The position numbers and the translations under genes are program-made. The notes under the pieces are model-generated. The model worked only from the letters and a program-made list of their open reading frames with translations, was not told the origin of the DNA and ran no database searches. A stretch of DNA of 64,000 bases from Chitinophaga oryziterrae (GTDB taxonomy: Bacteria > Bacteroidota > Bacteroidia > Chitinophagales > Chitinophagaceae). Below, in pieces: positions 54,172 to 62,762 of the stretch. Location of the stretch: the NCBI RefSeq assembly GCF_009758125.1, contig NZ_WRXO01000011.1, forward strand, positions 248,001 to 312,000, given 5' to 3'. Within the stretch, counting starts at the first letter, position 1. Each line of letters begins with the position of its first letter.

Positions 54172-54221
54172 ATTCAGACAGGTATATACATCTTCTTCAG
54201 GTGTGAGGACGTTTGTTTGAT
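54172..54221 (+). pseudogene. AraC 3'-end remnant, direct repeat R2 (right border of the PUL)
   Basis: 50 bp matching 31441-31490 at 45 positions. In the AraC reading frame it encodes FRQVYTSSSGVRTFV and a TGA stop, against FRRAYTSSSGVRTFV and TAA in the intact gene. The substitutions are two silent, two amino-acid and one stop-swap change, the pattern of a once-coding relative. Nothing similar to AraC continues upstream of it. A terminator-like hairpin and the convergent lipase gene follow directly. Confidence 0.7.
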
Positions 54222-54260
54222 GGAGAAGGACGAGTCAGTTTTAATGACCAATCCTTCTCC
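54222..54260 (+). terminator. Hairpin terminator between AraC remnant and lipase gene
   Basis: GGAGAAGGA and TCCTTCTCC pair around a 21-base loop, within which GTCA and TGAC can also pair. On the plus strand it is followed by TTCTCTTTTT. It would terminate rightward transcription from an AraC gene ending at R2. Confidence 0.55.
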
Positions 54261-54268
54261 TTCTCTTT

Positions 54269-55261
54269 TTATACTATACTGCTTTGTTTAGCCAGCTGGC
54301 TTCCCAGTGTTACGCCTAAATAACCGGCATAGTTACTTAATGCATGCTGAGCGCCTGCCTGGTCAAACCAGTCTTCCAGGGTATTGCTCTGATAGTTTTC
54401 ATCCAGTGCATTGGGGAATACCGTATAGTTGAGGGACGGTTGCTGGTAACCATAGAAGTAGAATACACCCGACAGCAGGATAAAGGCCTCGCGTAAGCTA
54501 ATGGTATATCCCTGATAGTTTACGGTGATCTCTGATGCTGAAGGAGCAGGATCAAATAAGAAAGCGGTCAGCAAAACAGAAAAGGATGCCGGGAATTTCG
54601 GCACAATATCATTAGCATTCTCATAATGCCATGCCGTGGATATCTTGTTATCCAGATCAGTAGCAAAATCACTGTTACCCGCAGCAGGAGCTGCAAACGT
54701 AAACAAAGAGATATTGTCAGACGTATAATTCTCCTGTGCTATACTTGTAACAAAATAGGATGCATATACATTGGCGATATTGCCTCCAAGACTATGTCCG
54801 GTAATGATTATTTGTTTACCGGGAATAACGGCATTGTTTTTCAGGTAGTCGAAGATGAGCTGTCCGGAACCCAATTGGTCCTGCATGTTCAAAACATTGT
54901 CGAAAGAGGTATAAGCGCCCTGGCTGATCAAAGCACTGCCATTGCCGGAAGCCAGATAAGGCCAGCTAACCTGCGTTATTACGTCAAGGTCTTCCAGTAC
55001 CCAGTTAGCAAAGGCATCCCAGTTATCAAAAACATCAAAAGGAGGTAATGAGCCCCTGACGGCTAGTGCATAATATTCCTCTGATGGATCTGTAGCGATA
55101 AAAGCATAATTACCATCAGATGTCTGAATACCGTCCCATACTATACTCCAACCAGGTAGAAGTGTATCAATATCCTGTTGGGGATCGGTGCTGTAAGTAA
55201 CAGCTGAAAGCATTACGGCAGTTTGAGCAAGGGTAGTTTGGCCGGATTGATTTTGTGCCAT
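54269..55261 (-). CDS. Class 3 lipase family protein
   Basis: 330 residues without a signal peptide. The lipase elbow IITGHSLGGNIANVYASYF (Ser about 157) and the following FTFAAPAAGNSDFATDLDNK match the lipase_3 family; Asp in NANDIVPKFP and a C-terminal His (QHALSNYAGYLG) could complete the triad. The N-terminal region has TDPSEEYYALAVRGSLPPFD. It may be a cytoplasmic or non-classically exported esterase. Monocistronic; its stop faces the hairpin and AraC remnant at the PUL border. Confidence 0.88.
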   Translation of the reverse strand: MAQNQSGQTTLAQTAVMLSAVTYSTDPQQDIDTLLPGWSIVWDGIQTSDGNYAFIATDPSEEYYALAVRGSLPPFDVFDNWDAFANWVLEDLDVITQVSWPYLASGNGSALISQGAYTSFDNVLNMQDQLGSGQLIFDYLKNNAVIPGKQIIITGHSLGGNIANVYASYFVTSIAQENYTSDNISLFTFAAPAAGNSDFATDLDNKISTAWHYENANDIVPKFPASFSVLLTAFLFDPAPSASEITVNYQGYTISLREAFILLSGVFYFYGYQQPSLNYTVFPNALDENYQSNTLEDWFDQAGAQHALSNYAGYLGVTLGSQLAKQSSIV

Positions 55262-55465
55262 TTGTATTGGGTTTAAAGGTGAAGAATACTAAGAGAGTAA
55301 TTCACAAGTGGTTAATTGTTATTCTGAGTTTCAGGGGTTTAATCATGGCTAAAGTACTAATTTCCCGGATTACGCAGAAGAATTTAAATGGGCGATTATT
55401 TAACAAACTTCATTTTCAGGTATTATTCTCTCCGGAGAGTGTCTCGTCCTGTAGGTTCACAGTAT
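55262..55465. other. Intergenic gap upstream of lipase gene
   Basis: 204 bp between the lipase start and the end of the cytochrome gene. It should hold the lipase promoter and the cytochrome operon's terminator. I see no convincing gene, repeat or hairpin; a 79-codon plus-strand frame crossing it has no recognisable features. Confidence 0.4.
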
Positions 55466-56425
55466 TCAAAAGCGCTTTGTATTCTTTTGCTTAACAATAG
55501 GCCCAAAAGGTCCATATTTATGTTGTTGTACAGGGAAGGTATCACTAAAAGGTCCAAAGGGTAAATCAACAGGTTTGGTATTTGTTACCGGCCAGTCAGC
55601 AGAAAAATCTTTAAAGGGGTGTGGCTGTGAATTTACAAAAGCAGCCACATCCCATGCCTCCTCATCCGTCAGTCGCCTGTTATTAGTATTGTCGTAGGAT
55701 ATACCCCAGGGCATATTCTCTTTTACATATCCTGCAAATTTTGACAACCTGTAAATACCGGCTCCGGTATTATAACTGTTTTCTCCCCATAATGGCGGGT
55801 ATAAATAGCCTATAGTGTCCGGTGTTCCGGCACCCTCCTTTCCATGACATTGCTGGCATCTTTGCTCAAATACCCGTTTCCCTCTCTCAGGATCGGCAGC
55901 TCTTGCCAGGTATGGCAATTCTTTTATTCCACTTCCGGGTGGTTTATATCCCTTCGGTACATTTTGCCCAAGCCAGTACATATAGGCTATTATAGCCTTC
56001 ATTTCCCTGCTGTTGCTATCAAGTGGGCTGCCATTGAGGCTCCGTATCAGGCAATCATTGACTTTTTTCGTCAGAGACTCTACAGTGCCGCTTCTTTCAC
56101 GGAATTTTGGATAAGTAGCGGCACTTCCGCTATAATTATTCCCCCAGGGTTTAGTCCCCGCATTCAGATGACAATTCTGACAATTCATACCGTTACTTAT
56201 ACTGGCTACTTTCCCATTAGGACCAAGATATCTGGCAGTATGAGCTATCAGGTCCCGGCCATACCTGATCATTTCACCCCCGGCCGTATGTGGAATTACA
56301 GCTGTATCCGGTGCTTTCCATAGCTTAGCCACCCCTTTGACATGCCTGCTGTTGTTAATGCCCGCTATTATAACAATAATCAGTATCAACCCTGCAAGTA
56401 GCATTACCCACAAATTCCTGATCAT
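55466..56425 (-). CDS. Dihaem cytochrome c, TsdA-like (thiosulfate dehydrogenase type)
   Basis: 319 residues with an N-terminal membrane anchor or signal (about 4-24). Two haem sites: CQNCH (82-86) and CQQCH (190-194). The first domain carries MNCQNCHLNAGTKPWGNNYS, FRERSGTVESLTKKVNDCLI RSLNG and EMKAIIAYMYWLG, the layout of TsdA-type thiosulfate dehydrogenases. Cys125 is at about the place where TsdA enzymes supply a cysteine ligand to the catalytic haem. The reaction would be two thiosulfate to tetrathionate plus two electrons, or the reverse. Preceded by a Tat-exported protein (gap 24 bp) that may be its partner. The reaction is an inference. Confidence 0.82.
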   Translation of the reverse strand: MIRNLWVMLLAGLILIIVIIAGINNSRHVKGVAKLWKAPDTAVIPHTAGGEMIRYGRDLIAHTARYLGPNGKVASISNGMNCQNCHLNAGTKPWGNNYSGSAATYPKFRERSGTVESLTKKVNDCLIRSLNGSPLDSNSREMKAIIAYMYWLGQNVPKGYKPPGSGIKELPYLARAADPERGKRVFEQRCQQCHGKEGAGTPDTIGYLYPPLWGENSYNTGAGIYRLSKFAGYVKENMPWGISYDNTNNRRLTDEEAWDVAAFVNSQPHPFKDFSADWPVTNTKPVDLPFGPFSDTFPVQQHKYGPFGPIVKQKNTKRF

Positions 56426-56449
56426 ATCCCATTGTTAAGGAACTAATAT

Positions 56450-57154
56450 TTATCCTGCAAAACAATAGCCGCAATTCTTTTCCTGTGCCCGTCCAACTGC
56501 CCACATTCCGGAAGGGACCAATTGGATACCGGGCAGGATACCGTCAATCCATTCCTTTTTTACAACCGCCGCATCAAGCGACATGTTTTGAGCTACAACT
56601 GCACTATAGACAGTAATGGCCATATTACATACGCAGAATAATACTCCGCTATCCTGCAATTGATTGATACCTATGGCGACCTCTCCTATTCCCGGAACTT
56701 TAAAATCTCCTGGTTTAGGTTCCCAGAAAGGGTTCCGTACAGCGGGCGCTTTAGTCAGAGGATCATCGGCCTTAAAGGTCTCTCCAAATTTATATTTAGC
56801 CCATAACTCGTTTTTCATAGCATATGGTATTGCATCGTGACGTAATACGACGACCACACCACATTCTTTTTCCGGTGTACCGGTTGCTGCATTCGTAAGT
56901 AAGAACACCTTAGCCCAGGCAAAAGGAAGTATGTCATGTGGACGGATCACATCGATCACTACCCGGTGTTTACCTTTAATCTTATTTACCCAGGCATTGG
57001 GATCTTCTTCAGGGCTATTCATTTCTTCATGTTGGAATGCCGCCTGCAGGTTAAGTGGGGCTATCGAGGGTATACCCAGAATTGTTGCGCCCGCAACAAT
57101 TTTTCCTAAAAAATCACGGCGGTTTGTAACGCTTTCGTTTTCGGTATGTTTCAT
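56450..57154 (-). CDS. Tat-exported DsrE-like protein with cysteine motifs
   Basis: 234 residues. Twin-arginine signal NRRDFLGKIVAGATILGIP (about 11-29). The mature part resembles the DsrE/F sulfur-carrier fold (VFLLTNAATGTPEKECGVVV, VLRHDAIPYAMKNELWAKYK, IGINQLQDSGVLFCVCNMAI, IPGIQLVPSGMWAVGRAQEK), with cysteines in FCVCN and in the C-terminal CGYCFAG. Such proteins move or bind sulfur species. Tat export implies a folded or cofactor-bearing protein in the periplasm. Co-transcribed with the TsdA-like cytochrome downstream, suggesting a periplasmic sulfur-redox module. DsrE relationship is by pattern and moderately sure. Confidence 0.7.
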   Translation of the reverse strand: MKHTENESVTNRRDFLGKIVAGATILGIPSIAPLNLQAAFQHEEMNSPEEDPNAWVNKIKGKHRVVIDVIRPHDILPFAWAKVFLLTNAATGTPEKECGVVVVLRHDAIPYAMKNELWAKYKFGETFKADDPLTKAPAVRNPFWEPKPGDFKVPGIGEVAIGINQLQDSGVLFCVCNMAITVYSAVVAQNMSLDAAVVKKEWIDGILPGIQLVPSGMWAVGRAQEKNCGYCFAG

Positions 57155-57380
57155 ATTATTATTGTTTTGGTGAATATGCTCGATTTGCTATAAGTATAAC
57201 AGGCCACGCTATTACATTAAAAAAAGAAAAGCATTTTTGGAGGAAACGGCTAAAATTATCTGGTTGATTTTTTTAGAATAATAAGTTTGTAGTGTCTTAA
57301 TTAACCGGGGAGTCACACTTGACATGAGCTACAAAAATAGGGAAGTTAAAATGGGTTAAATCTGATAAAAGTGACAAAAT

Positions 57381-58199
57381 TTAAAGTCCCAGCGCCTGCT
57401 CCAGGTCTCCCCGGAAGCCCGGGTACATATGAGGAAGATACCCGGAAAAATGTTTGAATTCATTAATAAAATGCGTCTGGTCACAATATCCAAATTTTTC
57501 GGCCAGCTGTATCCATTGAACGGAAGGTTCCCTTTCTATATACTCTATGGTTTTCCTGAAGCGCACTATCCTGCAGAAAGTTTTAAGATGAAGACCTGTT
57601 TGTTCCAGGAAGTTCCTTTCCAATGTACGTTTAGTCAGATAGGCTCCGGATTCCAGTTGCCGGATGCTAATATTACCATTGGCAGCATAGATGAGACGGA
57701 TGGCTTCATCTATGTTTCTTGAATAAGTTTTTTTACTCAATAACTGACGAATGAGAAATGTTTCCAGTATACGTACCTGTTGCTCTCCGTTTGTACGTGC
57801 TCTCATCTGTTTCCCGATTTCGTGTAAAGAAGAACCTGCCACGTCCTGCAAGTCCATGCTTTTGTTATTAAAGTATAGGGCAGGTATCCGGAAGAGTTTA
57901 AACCATGCACCCGGTCTGAGATTTATAACAAAGCTCTTCATTCCGGCCGAAATGCGAATCTTACATATGCGGTCATTAGGTCCTACAATAATATCCGGAG
58001 CAGTATATTCACAATTAACAACATCATAAATAGCATTTGTCTGGCCAAGATTGAATGTAATATTTTGGATAAGATGTGGCAATATGATCATCTCCTGACT
58101 CCCATCATCCGGAAAGTCAGTTTGCAGGATCATATAAGAAACGATATATTCCTGTAACAGTTGATGCGGTTGGAAAGATTGCACCTTGAACATGTTCAA
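57381..58199 (-). CDS. AraC-family regulator
   Basis: 272 residues. The N-terminal domain (about 1-165) includes VNCEYTAPDIIVGPNDRICK and FVINLRPGAWFKLFRIPALY, a DUF6597-type pattern frequent in Bacteroidota AraC proteins. The C-terminal HTH pair is ISIRQLESGAYLTKRTLERN and VQWIQLAEKFGYCDQTHFIN, followed by FKHFSGYLPH. It lies upstream of, and in the same direction as, the Tat/cytochrome pair with a 226-bp gap, and downstream of the Lol-like operon. Its targets cannot be told; the cytochrome pair is the nearest candidate. Confidence 0.88.
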   Translation of the reverse strand: MNMFKVQSFQPHQLLQEYIVSYMILQTDFPDDGSQEMIILPHLIQNITFNLGQTNAIYDVVNCEYTAPDIIVGPNDRICKIRISAGMKSFVINLRPGAWFKLFRIPALYFNNKSMDLQDVAGSSLHEIGKQMRARTNGEQQVRILETFLIRQLLSKKTYSRNIDEAIRLIYAANGNISIRQLESGAYLTKRTLERNFLEQTGLHLKTFCRIVRFRKTIEYIEREPSVQWIQLAEKFGYCDQTHFINEFKHFSGYLPHMYPGFRGDLEQALGL

Positions 58200-58402
58200 A
58201 TACTTTGGGGTTCAGATTTGCTGCTGAATTAATTATTTACTGAATATCGGAATTTTATAGCAGATGAAAAGATTGATTTGTGTCTGACAATAAATTAGTT
58301 TGGTAAGATACGGTTAGCGTTTAGACAAAAATAATTTCATAACATTTAATTATACACTTCGACATATTTAATAGGCTATAAGATATAGCTCCAAACAGGC
58401 AT

Positions 58403-59557
58403 TTAAAAGCTCCATTTCAGGCGCAAAAATGCCCGGTGATTAACAGCCTCAAATCTTTGACTTTGCTCAGCGTAAAAAGACTGCCATACCAAATTTATAT
58501 CGAGATTTGTAGCGATATTGTATTGAAAGGAAGGGTAGAAAATAGTCAGATTCGTTCCTGGTGAGTATAAAACACTAGCATTTATGGATAATAAAGGGGT
58601 AATTTCTTTAGTACTTGTAACAATCATATTCCATTTGGTTGGCATTAGGTTTGCCGGAGAAAGCCCCAGATCCAGATTGTTCCAGTTCTCAACAGGCCTG
58701 TTGAATCCGCGATTGTTGAACAATAGGCCCAAGTTCAGGTACCAACCCTTTTTAAACATATAATCACCTTCGAGAGCAAGGTTCAAGTGATCTGATGAAT
58801 CTTTTCCTGCAAAAAAGTATTGCGCTTCGCCTTTAAAACCGGCATCTTTAATGCTACCGGCCCACCCCACCCCTGCTGTTAACTGGCCCTGATACCAACC
58901 TGTAATAAACTGCATGTCATAGTTCCATTTATTGAGAGCATATTTTAATGCCGCAACACTTCCATTTCTCTTACCTGTATAGTTATAGGCAAATTCTGTA
59001 TTAAAAGAATTATTGAATTGATACCTGATCTTTCCGGCATCTACCCCCGATCGTTCTTCATAATCAAAATCGAGAAAATTATAAGAGTTAAAAATATCAT
59101 TCGGATTCCAGGTTGTGTTTACTCCCCAATTAATACGTTGTCTGCCAATGCGAACGTTCAACTTATCGTTCCCATAATCAAAATACAATCTTTCTACGTT
59201 GGTAAGCAAAACCATTGATCTATTTTCTATCCATATCTTTTGCATATCTATTGCTTCATTTTTGTTTCTCAAAAGAGAAGTGAAGCCGGGGGTGAGCTTT
59301 ACTTCCTCTCCCCAAAACAAACGATTACGGAATTCGGCAACACCGGTGATCTTCTCTGACAGTTTCCACTTGACATTAATGCGATTGTGAATAAGATTAC
59401 CGGCGATCAGATCACTAAGATCTTTGTCAAAAGTGAGGGTCTGGAGATCTTTAATATAGCCGTTGATCGTTAATGTATAAGACACAGCCGTACTGTCCTG
59501 TGCATCTGCAATTAGCACAGACAATAATGCGAAGCATAATAGTAACAGCTTTCTCAT
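58403..59557 (-). CDS. Outer-membrane beta-barrel protein (porin/DUF1302-like)
   Basis: 384 residues with a signal peptide (about 1-19). The rest alternates like a transmembrane barrel and ends LRLKWSF with a C-terminal aromatic, as outer-membrane proteins do. Family-like segments: RIGRQRINWGVNTTWNPNDI and FNSYNFLDFDYEERSGVDAG. Proteins of this kind accompany LolA-like and FtsX-type transporters, where they probably receive or export lipid or lipoprotein material at the outer membrane. It is the last gene of the operon, 2 bp after the ABC ATPase. Confidence 0.82.
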   Translation of the reverse strand: MRKLLLLCFALLSVLIADAQDSTAVSYTLTINGYIKDLQTLTFDKDLSDLIAGNLIHNRINVKWKLSEKITGVAEFRNRLFWGEEVKLTPGFTSLLRNKNEAIDMQKIWIENRSMVLLTNVERLYFDYGNDKLNVRIGRQRINWGVNTTWNPNDIFNSYNFLDFDYEERSGVDAGKIRYQFNNSFNTEFAYNYTGKRNGSVAALKYALNKWNYDMQFITGWYQGQLTAGVGWAGSIKDAGFKGEAQYFFAGKDSSDHLNLALEGDYMFKKGWYLNLGLLFNNRGFNRPVENWNNLDLGLSPANLMPTKWNMIVTSTKEITPLLSINASVLYSPGTNLTIFYPSFQYNIATNLDINLVWQSFYAEQSQRFEAVNHRAFLRLKWSF

Positions 59558-59559
59558 TT

Positions 59560-60282
59560 TTACACATCGACCTTTTCATGTTTGGTTGAAACAGCGGCGG
59601 TATCGCTAACTATTCTGCCATCAACCAATGTTATAACTCTCCTTGCCCGTTCAATTACCCTTTGATCATGTGTTGAAAAAAGGAAAGTGATATGCTCCTC
59701 TTTGTTAAGTTTTGCCATAATATCTAATAAATTGGAGGCTGATTTTGAATCAAGGTTTGCTGTTGGCTCATCCGCTAATACAAACTTTGGTTTGCTTGCC
59801 AAAGCTCGTGCTACTGCTACACGCTGCTGTTGTCCACCGGAAAGTTGCGCAGGGCGGATATCCACTTTATCATCCATCTCTATCTGCCTGAACAATTGCT
59901 TAACCCGTGCATCTCTTATACTCTTTTTTACACCCTGCAATAGCATAATAAATTCTACATTTTCTTTTGCCGTCAAAACAGGAATCAGATTGAATGACTG
60001 AAATACAAATCCGATATTCTTTAGCCTGAAGTCGATCAGTTCATTGGCTGATAGCTTTGTGATATCAAGATCATTAATAAATACATTACCGTTATCAGGT
60101 TTGTCCAGCCCGCCAATTAAATTCAACAGGGTGGTTTTTCCTGACCCAGATGGGCCGACTAATGCGGTAAATTCGCCCTTTTCTATGTGCAAATGCACAT
60201 TGTTTACTGCATATACAGGAATAGTTTCCCTGTTATATATCTTACTTACATCATGGGCATCGATAACTGTATCCATAATCAT
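59560..60282 (-). CDS. ABC transporter ATPase (LolD/MacB-type)
   Basis: 240 residues. Walker A GPSGSGKTTLL (43-53), Q-loop in FVFQSFNLIPVLTAKEN, signature LSGGQQQRVAVARAL, Walker B KFVLADEPTANLDS and the H-loop FSTHD. The LIPVLTAKEN segment is typical of LolD/MacB-class ATPases that drive FtsX-like permeases. It would power the two permeases encoded directly upstream (gap 35 bp). An alternative start at Met3 is possible. Confidence 0.96.
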   Translation of the reverse strand: MIMDTVIDAHDVSKIYNRETIPVYAVNNVHLHIEKGEFTALVGPSGSGKTTLLNLIGGLDKPDNGNVFINDLDITKLSANELIDFRLKNIGFVFQSFNLIPVLTAKENVEFIMLLQGVKKSIRDARVKQLFRQIEMDDKVDIRPAQLSGGQQQRVAVARALASKPKFVLADEPTANLDSKSASNLLDIMAKLNKEEHITFLFSTHDQRVIERARRVITLVDGRIVSDTAAVSTKHEKVDV

Positions 60283-60317
60283 TCAAATTTAGGCATGATC
60301 TCTGTCCCCAATTTGAT

Positions 60318-61532
60318 TTATCTTCTTAAAGCCTCTACGGGCTGAAGCTTCAATGCTTTGATGGCAGGGAATAAACAGGAAATCAATGCGGTACCTATTA
60401 CTATTAGCAATACTCCACTTATCTTATCTGTGGGGAACTCAGGATAAATCATTGTCCCAAAACCAAAGCTGCTCATCATCTCACGTCCCATTCCAGACAG
60501 ATTAAGCCCGTGTTTATTAAAATAAGCTGTCGTTACCCAGCCAATAAAAATTCCGAGCGGTGTTCCGCCGAGGGTTAAAAAAATCGTTTCCAGAAAAATC
60601 AATAGAAATATTTTTAAGCGGTTCATTCCCAGGGCCACCATCATGCCTATTTCGCGGGTGCGCTCAAGTATGGCCATCAGCATAGTATTCACAATACCAA
60701 ACGCCAAAGCAAACATGATAATGAACATAATGATGTAGGAATACTGATCGACTGTTTTTACCAACAAATCAGTTTCCGGTGAAATTTCCTTCCATGACTC
60801 AATTTGGTAACCAGAGAATTTTTGTTGTAATTCCTGCTTTGCTTTTGCTAAATCTGTATCATTTTTTAATAAAATAACGATCTCATGGAATGAGTTTTGA
60901 ATGCCAAGCAGCACATTTAATTCATCGATATTGACGTATACATTCTTTTCATCGAGGGGAGCGTTATCACTTTGGTAAATGGCAGCTACCCGAAATGCGC
61001 TTGATACCATAGTACCCGAGGTATCCGTAAAAGTCAGTACCAATTTTGACCGCAGCTTCAGCTTCATCTTTCTAGCTAGTTTTTGTCCGACCATTATTTC
61101 ATTTTCTTTTGCCGGATCGAATGGGTTTCCTTTGATTATTTTTTTCTGCAATTGCGATAATTGATACTCCAGCCCGGGAATAATACCATTTATTTGCACG
61201 CCAGCACTGCCTGTTGGTGTTGCCAGCATACCCATGGTAATACTTCTGGATGCAGCGAGTTTAACTTCAGGAATTTTGTTGACTACTTTTAAAACTTCGG
61301 CGCCATTTGCCAGTATAAATTGTGGGTCATAATCCTTTTTAAAATTGATGTTGTGTATTTGTAAATGACCTACTTCGGAATCGATCACATTGTGTATCCG
61401 GCTTTTCATCATGCCCTTATATAATGCCAGCACGGAAATTCCGGCAAATAATCCTATAGCTATTGATGAAATAATAATGATACTCCGCATTTTATTGCGC
61501 CAGATATTCCGCCATGCCATTATGAGAATCAT
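60318..61532 (-). CDS. ABC permease, FtsX/LolC-E type, second
   Basis: 404 residues. One N-terminal membrane helix (IIIISSIAIGLFAGISVLAL), a MacB-like periplasmic domain (about 40-260), and three C-terminal helices containing MAILERTREIGMMVALGMNR, the conserved FtsX cytoplasmic loop. A LolCDE-like machine extracts lipoproteins or lipids from the inner membrane. It is homologous to the neighbouring permease, and the two probably form a heterodimer. Gap of 11 bp from the upstream permease. Confidence 0.92.
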   Translation of the reverse strand: MILIMAWRNIWRNKMRSIIIISSIAIGLFAGISVLALYKGMMKSRIHNVIDSEVGHLQIHNINFKKDYDPQFILANGAEVLKVVNKIPEVKLAASRSITMGMLATPTGSAGVQINGIIPGLEYQLSQLQKKIIKGNPFDPAKENEIMVGQKLARKMKLKLRSKLVLTFTDTSGTMVSSAFRVAAIYQSDNAPLDEKNVYVNIDELNVLLGIQNSFHEIVILLKNDTDLAKAKQELQQKFSGYQIESWKEISPETDLLVKTVDQYSYIIMFIIMFALAFGIVNTMLMAILERTREIGMMVALGMNRLKIFLLIFLETIFLTLGGTPLGIFIGWVTTAYFNKHGLNLSGMGREMMSSFGFGTMIYPEFPTDKISGVLLIVIGTALISCLFPAIKALKLQPVEALRR

Positions 61533-61543
61533 ATGAAAATTTA

Positions 61544-62761
61544 TTAACGTTTCATAGCTGTTACCGGATCTAACCTGATTACTTTATATATCGGGTACAG
61601 TGATAATAACAAGCCGATTATCAGTACCGTTATGCCCTGGTAAATAAATATGGATATTGCTATGGAGGTAGGAAATATTGCTTCAAAGCCGAATTTTTCA
61701 TAGGCTTTGGCTGTTTCGCCACCAATTCTTATCGGATGCCGGTTTAAATAATACACGAGCGGGATACTAGCAATAATGCCCAACATGCAACCCGCAAGTA
61801 CTGTAAATACGGACTCATATAGTAATAAAATAATTAGTTTGCTTTTTTTCATGCCTATTGAAACCAGCATACCCATTTCGAACTTTCTTTCTACCATCAT
61901 CATCAATAAGGTACCAAAGATGCCAAAGCAGATCAGCAGGTATAAAATACCCTGCACATATTTCATATTACTGGAATCAGTTTGAATATGCTGTTTTACT
62001 TCAGGCATCATTTCTTCCCAGGTCATCACTTCGTAGGCGGAGCCCAGCTCTGTCCCGAGAAGCAAACGCGTGGTTTGCAAATTCTTTGTATGTTCTAATG
62101 AAAGGATATAAGAAGTTATCATGCTATCGGCACCATAAAATTCCTGCGCCGTCGCCAAAGGCATGAATAATGACTTATCATTCAAATCAGGTGAGCCAAA
62201 TTTTACAATCCCTTTGACAAGGTATTTTCCGGCTGCAGTAGCGCCATGATAGCCCTGTCCAATTAATATAACAGTGTCATTTGTTTTTAATTTTAACCTT
62301 TCGGAAAGCCCTTGCGACAACAGCACAGCGGAGTCTGTATCTTTTAAATAGCTACCCTGGATTATTTTCTTCTCCAGCGAAGTGATTTGATTTTCTTTTT
62401 CAGGATCAATGCCTACGACAAGGCTTCCCTTTGTAATATCAGCGGAAGATGCCAGGGCAAATGACTCTAACCTTGAAGTAACCGCGGTCACATTCTTCTC
62501 GTTCAAGATCTGCTCTTCTACTTTTGAGGATGATTTAAAACTATTATCCAGTATCTGCTCATCCCAAAAGCCTTTTTTATGTACCTGAACATAGCCTGTA
62601 TAAAAGCTAACCACGTTTTTTACCAGATTGCTGAAAATCCCGTCCTTTAAACTGCTGGCAGTAACGGATAAAATAACGGCAAAGAAAATTGCCGCCATCG
62701 TAATAATAGTCCGGCTGCGGTTACGCCACAGATTTTTCCAAGCCATCTTTATCAGCCACAT
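61544..62761 (-). CDS. ABC permease, FtsX/LolC-E type, first
   Basis: 405 residues with the same layout: N-terminal helix after MAWKNLWRNRSRTIITMAAI, periplasmic core (about 45-270), and C-terminal helices with MMVERKFEMGMLVSIGMKKS as the FtsX loop, ending IRLDPVTAMKR. The WRNRSRT motif is shared with the second permease (WRNKMRS). It begins 1 bp below the LolA-like gene, so the operon is tight. Confidence 0.92.
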   Translation of the reverse strand: MWLIKMAWKNLWRNRSRTIITMAAIFFAVILSVTASSLKDGIFSNLVKNVVSFYTGYVQVHKKGFWDEQILDNSFKSSSKVEEQILNEKNVTAVTSRLESFALASSADITKGSLVVGIDPEKENQITSLEKKIIQGSYLKDTDSAVLLSQGLSERLKLKTNDTVILIGQGYHGATAAGKYLVKGIVKFGSPDLNDKSLFMPLATAQEFYGADSMITSYILSLEHTKNLQTTRLLLGTELGSAYEVMTWEEMMPEVKQHIQTDSSNMKYVQGILYLLICFGIFGTLLMMMVERKFEMGMLVSIGMKKSKLIILLLYESVFTVLAGCMLGIIASIPLVYYLNRHPIRIGGETAKAYEKFGFEAIFPTSIAISIFIYQGITVLIIGLLLSLYPIYKVIRLDPVTAMKR

Positions 62762-62762
62762 G

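Larger units (their letters stand above)
53997..54268. other. Intergenic region at the PUL right border
   Basis: 272 bp. The left 170 bp should contain the HTCS promoter (leftward), with no exact consensus seen. The right part holds direct repeat R2 (54172-54221), a hairpin with GGAGAAGGA (54222-54230) and its complement (54252-54260), then a T-run. On the lipase side this hairpin lies just past the lipase stop. R2 touches the hairpin, as expected if it is the former 3' end of an AraC gene next to its old terminator. Confidence 0.55.

Noticed and set aside
54244..54251. Third copy of the ATGACCAA (TTGGTCAT) site near the HTCS promoter
   Set aside because: An isolated 8-mer is expected about twice by chance in a window this size on both strands; it lies inside the hairpin loop and has no tandem partner.
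55255..55494. 79-codon plus-strand frame upstream of the lipase
   Set aside because: No recognisable motif, and it overlaps the ends of two confident minus-strand genes.
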